Shown in pieces: positions 1 to 12,050 of a stretch of DNA of 47,986 nucleotides. Origin of the DNA: Spirogloea muscicola (Eukaryota > Streptophyta > Zygnematophyceae > Spirogloeales > Spirogloeaceae). Each line of letters starts with the position of its first letter. Position 1 is the stretch's first letter. The stretch covers positions 50,613-98,598 of the forward strand of contig WELB01000298.1 of assembly GCA_009602725.1 (NCBI GenBank), read 5' to 3'. A model generated the notes under the pieces. The model searched no databases. It saw only the letters and a program-made list of their open reading frames with translations, and was not told the DNA's origin. The position numbers and the translations under genes were made by a program.

Positions 1-385
<385 letters not shown>

Positions 386-415
386 AAAGGCAGGGAAAGG
401 CAATCGGTGAAAGAC

Positions 416-1050
416 CAACCACGAGCTGCGGCGTGTCGACGCGGAGTGCGCTCAGGATGCGGTACAGAGCCGCAAAGACCAGCGGATGCGCGTAACCCCG
501 CAGGCCGGCGCGCCACTCCCACGTCAGCTCCCCATACCTGCACCGCCCACAGACGCAGGACGAAAGCAATTTGGTCTCTGCGAGCAGCAGACTCTCAGGT
601 CGCTCGCGCTCCAGCCGCCTTCGCCGCTGGCATTGCCAGTGAGCACCGCAGCCGGCGGCCGCAGAGCTCAAATAAGAGGATCGCTTTGGCTTCTGAGTTC
701 TGTTACGCATCGGCGTGGAGGCTCACCCGAAGGCCAGGCGGTGCGCCACCTCGGTGCACTGCCAGTACTCGTCGGGGTTGAAGAAGGTGCGCACCACCAC
801 CGCGTTGGCCAGCCTGCGCCACAGCGGGCCCCGCGATCAGCGGGCGCGAGCCAGGGCTTTGACGGCAATGGCGGATGAGACGGCGGCGGCGGCGGCGGCG
901 GACCTGAAGGCCAGGAGCTTCGCGAAGAGGGGCCAGCCGGCGCGGCACGCCGTGGGCTCCGGCGACGACGCCGACGTCGCCGTCGTCGTCGTCGTCCTTC
1001 CCCTGCTCCTGCTGCGAGGCCGAGGGCGGCCGCCGCTGGCGCACAGCCAT
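416..1050 (-). CDS. PIGB: GPI mannosyltransferase 3 (PIG-B/GPI10), 5' exons only
   Basis: Family GT22 ER-membrane enzyme that adds the third mannose to the GPI-anchor precursor. Two exons are clear: 813-727 reads ANAVVVRTFFNPDEYWQ then EVAHRLAFG, and 537-416 continues YGELTWEWRAGLRGYAHPL and RVDTPQLV. These match the family signature (NPDE-W, then LTWEW-AGLRGY-HP). The phase across the intron is correct (FG|YG). A preceding exon ends at 904 with PLFAKLLAFR and joins in phase to LANAVVV. The start codon is unresolved: the only nearby ATG (1050) is in another frame, so an extra small intron or an indel is likely. The gene runs off the window into the (GA)n tract. It is divergent from RF1 with under 200 bp between them. 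Confidence 0.85.
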
Positions 1051-1228
1051 GGCTGGCGCAGGTCCAGGCTCGCAGCCCCCACGGCCTGGCTCCTGCCTCC
1101 TGCCTCCTGCCTCCCTCCCTCGGCGGCTTGGGGTAGGGGTTTGCGGCTGGCAGGGTTTAAGGGAAAAGGGGAAGGGGTTGTAGGGGAAGGGTTTAAGAGG
1201 GGGCTGTGGCTTCTCCACCCCCCGGCCC
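1051..1228. promoter_or_regulatory. probable bidirectional promoter between PIG-B and RF1
   Basis: The interval separates the divergent 5' ends of PIG-B (minus) and RF1 (plus). It holds G-rich tracts with GGGTTTAAGGG-type, telo-box-like repeats around 1145-1200. In plants telo-boxes (AAACCCTAA) are enriched upstream of translation-related genes, which would fit RF1. No TATA box was recognised. The role is inferred from position. Confidence 0.4.
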
Positions 1229-4066
1229 ATGTGGCCCCGCGTCGCCGCCGCGGCCCGCCGCGCCGCGGCCCTCCGCGGGCTGGCCGGCAGAGGTGCGCTC
1301 CCCCCCGCAGCCCCTTCCTCTCAGTTGATGATCCGACTTCGATTCTGGCGCCGTGTCGCCTGAGCTGCCATGACCATCCAACCCCTGCCGCTTGCCAGCC
1401 GACGCCGCCAGCGGCACCGGCGGCGAGGCGCTGCCGTCTGCGCTGCTGCGGGGCCTCGAGCAGAGGATGGCCGCGGCGGAGGCCCGCCACGCGGAGCTGT
1501 TCCGCACACTCCTCCACCAGCAGGCGAGTGCCCACCAGTGCTGCCAAGACTGGGCTCCCCACTGCCATCGCCGCCGCTACTGCCTGGGCTTCGCCACTGA
1601 GGACCACCGCCAGCGCCCCAATCGCCGCCGCAGGGCAGGCCGCCCTCGGAGGCTGCGCGCGCCGGCCGGGAGCTGGGCGCGCTGGAGGGCCTCCTCGCGC
1701 GCATCCGCACGCTGCGCGCCGCTGTGCAGGTGCGTTCAATATTGATATAGCCTAAACCCCTGACCCCTAACATGTGCTTAATCTGTTCAATCCATTATTC
1801 ATTTCCCTGGACAGGTCAAACGAGGTCAAAGGGCTACATTAGCACTTTTCTTTAGGGAGGGGCCAACTGTATGTGGTTGTTATGGTGAAGCTTAAGGGTC
1901 AAGACTCAGAAGAAGTTGTCAACACAAACGGCTTCTGCTGGCAGGAGGCCGAGGAGCTGGCGCAGATGGCTGCCGACCCGGCGGAGGACCCCGAGCTCCG
2001 CGCCGCGGCCGCCGAGGACCTGGCAGTGGCCGCCGCGCCGCGCCGCGACGCTCTGCGCCGCGAGGTGCTCGCCGTGCTGCTCGACAGCGACGGCGGGGAC
2101 GGTGCCGGCGCGGCAAGTGGGTGCATCCTCGAGGTCCGGGCAGGTGAGTCATTCACCGTCGCAGCGCTCGCCGGCGCCCAGAGCCCAATAATCTCCTGAT
2201 TTGAGAGAGCACCATGGACGTTTGTGATAGTCCTCAGCTCTTAAATGTTTTCGCTATTATTGACGTTTTCCTTGACAATGGTGGCGCGCCACAGGGACCG
2301 GCGGCGAGGAGGCGTCGCTCTTTGCCATGGACCTGTTCCGCATGTACTCGCCCAGTCTCAGTCTCAGTTTCGCTCTCAGATCGTAACCTCGCCCAGCTTG
2401 GCCGCGACGTCGAGCTAGATTGCCGCCGCGCTGACGCCGCCCATCACTGTGGGCGCCCTTGCCGTGCAGGTACGAGCGGTACGCTGCGCGCTGCGGGTGG
2501 GCAGCCGACGTCCTCAGCATTGCTGAGTCCGAGACCCGGGGCTATAAGGTCAAGCTCTCTGGCTGAGCTTGCATGAGTCATGTATGAGTCGTGAGCTCGA
2601 GTTGCAGACCCACTCAGCGGCGCTCATGCCCAAGGCCAGCGGAGTCACGCCGCCAGCCTGCTGCCCCGTGTGCTCGCAGGAGGCCAGCATGGCGGTCTCA
2701 GGCAACGGATCCTTCGCCCGGCTGCGCTTTGAGAGCGGCGTTCACCGCGTGCAGGTCGGGCGCCGTCTCTCTCCGCCTCCGCTGGTCGTCCGTCTCGCCT
2801 CATCGCCGTCCTGTGTGATGTTTGATCGTTCATTTGGGTCCATCAGCCGGCGTCCAGCGAGTGCCGAGCACCGAGAAGAGCGGGCGCGTGCACACGAGCA
2901 GCGCCTCGGTCGTCGTCCTCCCGGAGGCCGATGAGGTTCCCGTCCCACCCTCCATCCTCTCTATCTCTTCTCCCTCTCTTCCCCTTCTCCCAGCCTGACG
3001 TGGTTGCTAGCCGGCAATCAAATTGTCACTGCCACAAGATACTGCATGACCAATGCTTACCTGCAATACGCATTGTTACTGCCACAAGATACTGCATCAC
3101 CATTGCTAATACCCGCATTATGAAGCGTTAGAGTGGGTCCATTGCCGCCCTGACAGATGATGGGTGTGCCTCCCTTGGCGAGGCACCCCGCAGGCTGATG
3201 TCGAGCTGCGGGCAGAGGACGTGCGCATAGACACGTACCGCAGCGGCGGTGCAGGCGGGCAGTCGGTCAACACCACCAGCAGCGCTGTGCGCATGACGCA
3301 CGTGCCCACGGGTGTCACCGTCGCCATGCAGGACGAGCGTTCGCAGCACCAGGTGCACCTGGATGCTGCAGCCATGGGTCACCAATCATCACTAGTTTGA
3401 AAAGCCTATGCCCCTATATCACTGAAATATGTTAACACTTTGACCTTCATCACACCCTGGGTTTAAAACGTTTTCAACCTGCCTGGAGAGGTCCTGACGC
3501 TGCCGCTCAGCCACTAGCTGACATCCCAACTTAAAAGCGGCGACTTGTGGCCACCTTGGCATCGCTGGCAGCAGCCCAGCATGTGACTGGGCAAGTGACG
3601 CACAAATGTGGGTGTTGTCGGTGCTGGCACAGAACCGTGCAAAAGCGTTCAAGGTGCTCCGTGCGCGGCTGTATGACCTTGAGCGTCAGAAGCGCGCAGC
3701 CTCACGCTCACAGCTGCGGCAGAATCAGGTGCAAGAGTTGTAAAGCTCATGTGCTACCACTGGCTTATCCAACAATTACTCCTTACAATTACTTCCTTGA
3801 GTTCCAAACTGATTGTATACTAGCCTAAACTTGAGCTGTTCTAAAAATTTTATGCACCGCAGATTGGTTCTGGGGATCGATCAGAACGCATTCGCACGTA
3901 CAACTTCCCACAGGGCCGTGTGACAGACCACCGCGTGGGCCTCACACTACACTCACTCGAGAGTGTGCTGGCCGGTGAGGATGCGCTGGACGCTTTTGTG
4001 GACGCACTGACCGCGCAACGGGAGCTGGAGGGCATGCGGTCGCTCCTGCACGACATGCCTGATTGA
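1229..4066 (+). CDS. prfA: organellar peptide chain release factor 1 (RF1)
   Basis: Class I release factor that reads UAA/UAG on mitochondrial or plastid ribosomes and triggers peptide release. Eleven exons join in phase: 1229-1292, 1399-1523, 1634-1729, 1945-2143, 2295-2343, 2470-2548, 2680-2754, 2858-2935, 3194-3352, 3633-3728, 3863-4066, giving 407 residues. The N-terminus [21 protein letters not shown] is Arg/Ala-rich and lacks acidic residues, as expected of an organelle-targeting peptide. The codon-recognition tripeptide PST (about 232-234, PxT of RF1 rather than SPF of RF2) and the catalytic GGQ (about 276-278, codons at 3254-3262) are present. The C-terminal exon carries [18 protein letters not shown], a family hallmark. 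Intron 2 appears to use a GC donor (CAG|GCGAGT). Whether it goes to plastid or mitochondrion cannot be told. Confidence 0.96.
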
Positions 4067-4997
4067 AGCAAGCCAGGGTGTGCCTAGGCGCACTGCCGTA
4101 TAACCTGTTCTCCTCTCAATACTTGTCTAAGGTGTGAACTGCACATGCCAAGGACCGTTGAGTAACATGTTTCTGTTACGGCTCAATCACGTCTAATTCA
4201 AGCCCATTTGAGCCCCAGGCGAAACTGGCAACACCCCAGGACTAGACAAACCACGGGCACGACATCGATAATGGGCCTAATGCTGGGGCTTTACATGTAA
4301 AAGGGTAGCGGGCAAAGTAAGTGCCATGCATGGAGGAGAGAGGGGAAGGCAGCAGGAAGCCAGAGCCGCCTGGCACTCGAGCCGTTGACCCCTCTCCCTA
4401 ACAGCCGGCCAGGATCTCGACCAACCAATAAGCTAACCTGACAAATATAGACAGAACTCCTCCTCCAGCAAAGCCCACATCGCACAAAGAAGGGAGGTTG
4501 GAGAATGGTGGGAGCGGGGAGGGAGGACAAGGGAACCATAGCGGGTGCCTTTCTTGTGCGAATCTCTCTAACGTGGCAACGCTGGAAATATGAGGGGAGG
4601 CAATGTGAAGGAGACAACCTGGACGATTCAACACACTATAGTACTATAGAAGATGACGTATTGATGTATATGCACGCGTCAGGGAAGTCGGGCGGGGGGG
4701 CGCACTGAGGAGAGAGACACACAGGCAGTGAGCTGCCATCCCACGTACTCTGGGTCCTGTTGCACAGGGCTGAGCAGCTGCTTGTGTCAACAGCGACATC
4801 AGTGGACTTGCAGGCAACTGAGGCTGACCACATCCCTTGGCGGCTGAAGCTGGCCATTCGCAACTTGGGTGCAGTTGTGATTCGACGAGGAAGCTGAGTG
4901 GAGGAGGATGTTCCCAGGCAGACGCCTCCAGCAAAGCCTTGCTTTCACAGCCACGGAGCAGTCTTGTGGTATGCAGCAAGGAGACGACATAGTATTT
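4067..4997. other. convergent intergenic region, 3' UTRs
   Basis: Between the RF1 stop codon and the stop codon of the minus-strand response regulator. No coding signal, repeat or RNA gene was recognised. It should contain both 3' UTRs. Confidence 0.6.
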
Positions 4998-6743
4998 TCA
5001 CTGGAGTGACATGACGCTGTCAAAGTCGGTGTTCATTTCCCCATCAATGAGCGCCGCTGTTTCAGGGTCCTGTCCAAAGTGCACAGCAGTATGTTGCCCG
5101 TGTGAGTACTCCCAGACCACCAAGACAACTAATCTCCAAGACAACTAAGTACACGTGGAAAGGTAGATACAATCTGCAGGAGGACATTTCAGGAGGTTCC
5201 TGGACCCTGATTCATCTACTGACTCTTACAGGTTGTAAGGACCAACACCAAACATCATATGGGCAATTCTAAAGCAGACAAGTCATTTTGTAGACCCAGC
5301 AGGGCTTATAGCAGCTGGCAGGTAGAGCAGCAGTTTTGGGCACAACCTGCAGGAAGAACATGTTGATGATGTCATCTGACGCTGTCTCAGCAAGGCCCAG
5401 GCTGAGCTGGCTCTCAAGCTTGGGGGCTTGGTCAAGAACAACGTGGTGATCCATGACAGCTTGGCCCTCAGGCAAGGTAGAGGACCTTTCTGCACTGCTG
5501 TCTACTATACTAGGGACCGGCCCTGCTGCAGCGGCCAGCCTGCTGGATGGTAGAGAGTCTTGTGGATAGCTGAGTGGCGGTGCTTGCACTGTCTGATATC
5601 TCGCATTGTTTTCCTGCTCATGAAGCCAATGGCAAATGCAACAATGTGTAAGCACTAGGCTAGTACTGTTACACATAAGAGGATGGCATGAAGATTTCGG
5701 AATCTGGTCTCTCATGTCCACCCACTATATATTCTAACCAAAGTCACGAAGTGCTACTGACTGAATGAGGTGTTTATCCAGACCTGCAGCGACGAGATAG
5801 CCAGCTCCTCGTTCATGTGGTCGGCGAGGCCCACAACTGCTTGCTGGTGCCACGACTGTCTGACATCCATGTCCGGAGACAAGCTGCTGGAGTTACCAGC
5901 GTAGCCAGTCGGCATGCTCCTTGGCAACCGCAAGTGGCCATCGTCTGGTCCGTAGGGGCTCAGGCCAGTATGAGAGCCACTAGCTGACTGCTGATGTAGG
6001 CCCATATTGCCCAGAGTATGGATGTCACCAGGAGGTGCCTGCTGTTGGCTTCTCTGGAGCGCGGCTGCCTGCAAGCTCTCCAGGCCACCAGGTCGCGCCA
6101 ACACCTCGGCAAGCTGCGCCTGAGTGATGCCCTGATAAGTGCCACTACCGGTTACCGCTCCTCCCATCCGTGCACTTGGACTGCCCCTTGTCTGACCAGC
6201 CATCTTGCCCATCGAACCCTGCAAAACGCCCGGTTGGATCCCCAGACCCTGAGCCGTCCCAGCCCCACCTAACTGGGCCAGCTGCTGCTGGTGCAATAAC
6301 TGCAGCAGCAGTATGTTCTGGTTCAGTGTGGCACTGCTGCCTGTGGCTTCCAAGCCTGGCAAGACGGGTGTGCAGCCCACGCGGCCCCGCAATCCACCTC
6401 CTTGTCCAAGAACTTCATTTGCATGCTCAGAAGCGAACTGCTGCAATGCCGTGTAGCCAGCGATGTCACTATCATCGTACGACGCGCCGCCTGCTCCCAA
6501 CTGGCTGACGGTGGCCAGATGCTGACGTGCTCTTCTCTCGAGTTCAGAGCTCGCTTGCAAGCCATGTAAGCTCCCCACCTGACTTCCAACCATGGGTACA
6601 CCGGGACCCGCCTGGGCAGCCGCCACCTGAAGCTGGTGATGGTATTGGAGCTGTTGTTGCTCCTGGTGCCTCTGCTGCTGCTGCTGCTGCTGCTGCCTCT
6701 GTTGCTCATGTTGCCTCTGCTGCTGCTCCTGCTGCCTTTGCTG

Positions 6744-6777
<34 letters not shown>

Positions 6778-6802
6778 TGCTGCCTCTGCTGCTCTTGCTG
6801 CC

Positions 6803-6836
<34 letters not shown>

Positions 6837-9800
6837 ATCTTGCTGCTCCTGTCTTTGCTGGAGCTGGGCATGCATCAGAAGTGCCTGGTCAAGGGTGAGG
6901 TTTCCAGCTCCTGCTCCGCTCCTGATACTCATTCCAGTGGGCTGCCAAAGAGAATGCAAGGAGCTTTGAGAGGCTTATGTGAAAGGGAGTGCTTGCTATC
7001 ACCAATCACAGCCTCAAGAAACCACCTTCTACTTACACAGGGCCTGCTACTGCAGAAGGAGCTGTGTGCTCGAAGACTATGATAGACAAACATCGTCATC
7101 TAGGGTATTCAACCAGAGAACATGAAGAAGAGCACAGGGCCGTAATGATGGCTACACCACATGCAATCAACTCCTGGTATTTTCCAAGTATCAGCTACCA
7201 AGATATGCAGACTCATCAACTCCTTCGGAAGATGTGACCTGCCGGTGCAACTTGCCTGCAGGGTTGCCATGGCTTGTGCCGGAAGTTGCTGCCCACCAGT
7301 GACAGGGGCTTGATGCTCCTGCAGCAAGTCATAGGCTGGTGAAGGTGAGGGTGAGGTGTTTGCAGAACTTGTAGCAGGCCTTCCCATAGTGCTATCAGGA
7401 GTGCCGCTCTGCGAAGGGGCCGCGGATACACCGGAGCCGTTGCTCTGCAGTTGAGGGGCTACCCCACTGAGCCGCTTCAAGTAGAGGCGATACTTCTGCA
7501 TCACCATACAGGAAGTACAGAAATGATAAGTAGCATTGAAGAGTCGAACAACCTTGTCTAGGGTAGATTTCAGACTGCAAATGCAACCTCAACATACTCT
7601 TCATCCCACTTCCATTGTTCTACGAAAAGGCGTCTCATACAGCCAGGCTTTGCTGTGAATAGACTGGTTGTCAAAATGAACAACTTACCTGCAAGTGGCT
7701 GGCAACGTTCTCGCGAGTAAGACCAGACACGTTCATCATCTCCAGCACCTTTTTGGGCACAGCCTCTGGCAAAGAAGACAAGTCTCTCTTCATATACTGC
7801 TAGCAAGAAGACCGATACATCCTATGAAGTGGAGCATTTATCAGATTGTATTCATTCTTGTCAAGTCCTGCTAGCTGATGCAATCATTTGCTCCAGCTAG
7901 GTCCCTCAAGTTGCCCACCTTGAGAATCCTATCCACCATAGATAAGCCTCATCTCGTGACATCCAACGAGCATCTAAAGGATTCAAGACTTTGAGGATGT
8001 GAACATTTCCCCTGACCTAACAAGCAAGGAAGCTTACTGTCAATGCCTAGCTGGTTCACAGCATTCACAAACTGCTGATGAAGCTCCACAGACCAGACAA
8101 CACGCGCTTTCTTCAGAGCTCCAGGATCATTATCATCTTCATCAAACCCAGTATGCTCCCCCTCCTCCTGTCATAGAGCAGCGCACTGCTTCAGAAAGAG
8201 TGACTTGCACCTCAAAGTGCTTGCTTAGAGCCAGCCATCCACTTCGACCACCTCATCAGGATCACAGGCAGCATGCCCATTTGAGATATTCACATAAAGT
8301 CAGTTGGCCACTCGAGATTGTGGTTGCTTCAGCTCCTGCAGCACATGGTCGAGCATTCATCCAAAAAGGGTGCTTGTGTCAAGTCCATCTCCGCAGCAAA
8401 TAAGACTTTTAGATATCTGAAGCAGGTCCGCATACCTTTGCCGATCCTGTCACCTGGACTCCTTCCTTGCGCTTCTTATTTAAGCTGTGCTTGCTCGCCG
8501 ACACAGTATCTTGATCAGCAGAAGAAGTGAAGTCTCCTTCGTCATCCCTTCTCCTTCCAGCATCTTCAATACTGCCAGCTGCATCGTCCCCCTGTCATAA
8601 ACACAGGCAACCCACAACGCATTCACTTGAATTAACATGCCAACTCAAGCTAACTGCGAATAACTCTCATAGCCATTCCCTTCGTGACGCAGCAGCTCGC
8701 AGTGACCCGTTGTTGCCTACAAGCTCATAGACAGCAGCATGCACCAAAAGCCTGGAACCTGATTAAAACCTCACCTTATTGTCCTGTTTCTTCTTTCGAA
8801 GGACATGCTGCCAGATGTTTCGCAGCTCTTCTATACGCACTGGCTTGAGGAGATAATCACATGCACCATGTGTGACTCCCTTCATGACTGCAGAGGTCTC
8901 ACCATTAGCAGACATCACTGCCAAAACAGACAGCAAATCGTGTAATGTCACACATGAAGTATTACTGGCTTCATACATGTGGGTCAGCTTGTCATGATGC
9001 ACACTACATGCAGATAAGCATGTGCGTGCACTGCTTCACATACACATACATGAGTCATCTAACAATGCACAAGACACAGGGAGAACTCACTGATCACAGG
9101 AAGATCCATCTCCAAACCAACTAACTCAAGGAGCTTGAAGCCATCCATGTCCGGCATGATCACGTCACTAATGACTAGGTCATAAGCATCCTTGTTCTCC
9201 CTCAACTTTTGAAGTGCAGTAGTTGCCCTCGTGCAGGATGTCACTGCAACACAATGCATATGCCTGTCAGGGCCCAGGTCTCCAGCATAGTGCAAGTCCT
9301 GATCCTTTTGCTGCTAGTCGACCCTCACGGTCACAGCCTCAAATAGCGTCTGACCATCTTAACTCCCGTGGCAGCATCTGCTCTTACTTGTGTGCGGGGT
9401 CTCTGTCAAGTAAAGACTACCTACTATATCCAGGACAGCCCATAGGTCAGCCCAGGTCTAAGTAGTACAAATAGGGGTCATCCAGCCGACCAGGTTGGAC
9501 CAAATATCCGAAGACAAGTTAATGTTCAAGTATCGATAATGTTTCAGATAGAGCGCCGTTATGGCTGCGGCTGTGGCTTCTGGGTACATAACAACAGCAA
9601 GGCAAATCGCGAACGAAGTCACAGTCAAGCCAGAGTGCGTGGCTGGTCATGCTGACCGTGATAGTTGCACTTGCGCAGCATCTTCTCCAGTATGATGAGG
9701 CACGAGGGATCGTCGTCCACAACAAGGACGCGCATCCCAGCCGGGAATGGCAGTTGCTCCACAGGCTCCACCTTGGGAGTCGCCATCTCAACAGCCTTCC

Positions 9801-9906
9801 CCGCCCTGTCTGGTCCGACAGCCGGTATCACACCGGACGACCTGCTGCCGCTGCCGCCGAAGTAGCTGCTGTTGTAGCCATTCTGGTACTCGGTGACGCT
9901 TGCCAT
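4998..9906 (-). CDS. type-B response regulator (receiver + GARP Myb-like), poly-Gln rich
   Basis: Nuclear DNA-binding output protein of a His-Asp phosphorelay; in land plants this class mediates cytokinin responses. Ten exons join in phase: 9906-9657, 9243-9091, 8917-8775, 8591-8454, 8167-8038, 7765-7689, 7495-7239, 6921-5784, 5613-5347, 5108-4998, giving 887 residues. The receiver domain (about 57-175) has the acidic pocket DDD64-66, phospho-acceptor D110 in [11 protein letters not shown], and K159 in YLLKPVR. An acidic linker with a basic KKRK patch follows. The GARP/Myb motif (about 246-306) reads [20 protein letters not shown], then [23 protein letters not shown] and [10 protein letters not shown] large exon then encodes a Q-rich region. 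The C-terminus has DDIINMFF and an acidic end ([14 protein letters not shown]). The exon 10 acceptor is weak. The promoter lies partly in the sequence gap. Confidence 0.96.
6660..6855 (-). repeat. CAG/CAA repeat encoding poly-Gln in the response regulator
   Basis: Imperfect CTG runs on the plus strand read as long glutamine blocks (Q with R, E and H interruptions) in exon 8 of the response regulator, near the start of its transactivation region. Interruptions by CCT/CTC triplets suggest an older, stabilised tract. On the plus strand the same bases give spurious Leu- or Ala-rich ORFs. Confidence 0.95.
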
Positions 9907-10104
9907 GCAAAGCAGGGAAGCGGCAGTGGCGTCCGTGAGAGCGCCGAGCCCTGGCGCCTCTGAGAACCAAGGCTTCGGCGCAGCGGCAGCCGTGCCGAGG
10001 GCGGGGCTACATCCGCTTCGTCGCGACGGCCAAGGAGAGCGGCGGCGGGAGAGGCGCGCGCCGGCGAGCTCAGCGCCGCGGCGGCGGTGGCGGCGAGGCG
10101 GGCG

Positions 10105-10947
10105 NNNNNNNNNNNNNNNNNNNNNNNNNNNNNNNNNNNNNNNNNNNNNNNNNNNNNNNNNNNNNNNNNNNNNNNNNNNNNNNNNNNNNNNNNNNNNNNN
10201 NNNNNNNNNNNNNNNNNNNNNNNNNNNNNNNNNNNNNNNNNNNNNNNNNNNNNNNNNNNNNNNNNNNNNNNNNNNNNNNNNNNNNNNNNNNNNNNNNNNN
10301 NNNNNNNNNNNNNNNNNNNNNNNNNNNNNNNNNNNNNNNNNNNNNNNNNNNNNNNNNNNNNNNNNNNNNNNNNNNNNNNNNNNNNNNNNNNNNNNNNNNN
10401 NNNNNNNNNNNNNNNNNNNNNNNNNNNNNNNNNNNNNNNNNNNNNNNNNNNNNNNNNNNNNNNNNNNNNNNNNNNNNNNNNNNNNNNNNNNNNNNNNNNN
10501 NNNNNNNNNNNNNNNNNNNNNNNNNNNNNNNNNNNNNNNNNNNNNNNNNNNNNNNNNNNNNNNNNNNNNNNNNNNNNNNNNNNNNNNNNNNNNNNNNNNN
10601 NNNNNNNNNNNNNNNNNNNNNNNNNNNNNNNNNNNNNNNNNNNNNNNNNNNNNNNNNNNNNNNNNNNNNNNNNNNNNNNNNNNNNNNNNNNNNNNNNNNN
10701 NNNNNNNNNNNNNNNNNNNNNNNNNNNNNNNNNNNNNNNNNNNNNNNNNNNNNNNNNNNNNNNNNNNNNNNNNNNNNNNNNNNNNNNNNNNNNNNNNNNN
10801 NNNNNNNNNNNNNNNNNNNNNNNNNNNNNNNNNNNNNNNNNNNNNNNNNNNNNNNNNNNNNNNNNNNNNNNNNNNNNNNNNNNNNNNNNNNNNNNNNNNN
10901 NNNNNNNNNNNNNNNNNNNNNNNNNNNNNNNNNNNNNNNNNNNNNNN
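10105..10947. other. assembly gap (843 N)
   Basis: A run of undetermined bases between the response regulator 5' flank and a LINE 3' end. The sequence directly after the gap is the last codons and 3' UTR of a LINE copy, so the gap probably holds the rest of that truncated element. Confidence 0.99.
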
Positions 10948-11145
10948 ACCCTAGCCTCTCTGATTTGCGGCTGCTTAGCAGGGGTTACTGAGTAATTTGT
11001 AGCTGCTTTCTTTCTTTGTGTGCTTTGGTTTCTTAGCGCTTCCTCTGGCTTCCTCTGGCCCCCTTCTCGTTCTTTGTTCATTCTTTTTTGGGCTGGCTTG
11101 TCCAGCCCCTATCCTCAATGGGCGAGCCCTTTCTTCCCCCCCTAG
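10948..11145 (+). mobile_element. LINE family C, 3' end with hairpin tail
   Basis: Starts with the end of a LINE reading frame (LSDLRLLSRGY-like end, here followed by a stop near 10989). It continues through a 3' UTR that is almost identical to those at 21597-21780, 42845-43035 and, inverted, 25624-25778. It ends with the GGGCTGG-CTTGT-CCAGCCC hairpin (11090-11108) and the CTCAATGGGCGAGCCC tail. This is the usual shape of a 5'-truncated LINE copy. Confidence 0.85.
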
Positions 11146-11149
11146 GTTG

Positions 11150-11500
11150 AGCATCCTGAGGTCGAGAGTTCGACTCCGCTTACTGAGCGGGTCAGCTCAG
11201 CAGCATTCTGATGTACTATCTGTCAATGTGCTTAGCTATGTACTTTAGGCCAGCCCAATATGGGATGGCGAAACCGTTGAGGCCCTCCATCACTCAACAC
11301 AAACTCTGCTTTGGGAGGGAGCTGATTTCTTTCCTGCTGGCCCATGCAAGCATCTCGGCCCTTCTTGTCCTTTCCCAAATTTGCGGGCTCCGTTGGACCT
11401 TGTTCTTCATTTGTGCGCTGGCTGTTCCCAGGCTTCGCCCCCCTGTGATTACTGAGAGGGTCAGCTGAGCAGCAGGTGCTGTACATTTGTATTTCAACGA
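11150..11500 (+). mobile_element. LINE family A tail fragments and a tRNA-T-arm-like motif
   Basis: Two short stretches, 11176-11240 and 11445-11495, resemble the 3' UTR just after the stop codon of the full-length LINE at 42338 (TTACTGAGCGGGTCAGC then a GATGTAC element and AATGTGCTT). Just upstream, GAGGTCGAGAGTTCGACTCC (about 11160-11179) resembles a Pol III B box or tRNA T-arm. A related motif occurs at about 19921-19940. No full tRNA fold was found. Confidence 0.6.
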
Positions 11501-12050
11501 GTACATCTCCTTCTTCTGCAGACATTGCAGCCACCACCATCGCCACCACCATCGCAAAACTGTCATTCCCTTGCCTATTACTTTGAGCTTCGAGCAATGT
11601 CTACTGAGAGGCTCAAGCAGTCCTCTTTAGTCAACTCGGTCGCAGGTTCTGGAGTCAAGGGACCCTGCTGTAAGGTCAGTGGCGTTTGAGGCATAAGAAG
11701 GACCTCAAAGCCACCCCTGAGAATGCCAGATGCCGGCTGAAAGAGAAGCCGTCATGATTGGAAGCAGACGCTGCAAGATCACAAGCCCTGCAGAGTGAGC
11801 ACAAGTGGGAGCAACAGACGCATGTATACTAATTCTTTTGGGTTTATGCAGTGGAGTCTCGTGCAGTTGATGAAGGGCATGCTACTCTGGGCTGTCTATA
11901 CACTCCCTTGCCAAGTGGTCTCTCTGAGACCACTTGGCAGAAGTAAGAGCTGCGCTAAGTGCCTGTCCCATGGTCATGGTGGGGCAATGGTTGGGAGGAC
12001 TGGTTTGCAGGACAGCGCTTTATAACCCAGACCATAATACAGTGTTGTGC
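11500..12050. other. intergenic, no gene recognised
   Basis: Downstream flank of the metallophosphoesterase. It contains a short CCACCACCATCG triplet-like patch (about 11530-11555) and a long perfect hairpin (listed separately). No coding exon was recognised. Confidence 0.5.
11909..11939. repeat. perfect 14-bp inverted repeat with 3-nt loop
   Basis: TGCCAAGTGGTCTC, loop TCT, then GAGACCACTTGGCA. The two halves are exact reverse complements. It lies about 110 bp beyond the stop codon of the metallophosphoesterase, so it could be a 3'-end RNA hairpin of that transcript or part of a small-RNA precursor. The function is not known. Confidence 0.9.

Noticed and set aside
715-1755. Long GC-rich ORFs on both strands over RF1 exons 1-3
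   Set aside because: They cross exon-intron boundaries of the well-supported RF1 and PIG-B models, are Ala/Arg/Pro-rich without motifs, and result from high GC content.
6527-7082. Plus-strand Ala-rich and Leu-rich ORFs
   Set aside because: They are the antisense reading of the CAG/CAA repeat in the response regulator.
9828-11081. Long ORFs across 10105-10947
   Set aside because: Most of their length is undetermined bases.
11155-11185. A tRNA gene, suggested by GAGGTCGAGAGTTCGACTCC
   Set aside because: Only a T-arm-like piece is present; no A box, anticodon arm or acceptor stem upstream. The same applies near 19930.
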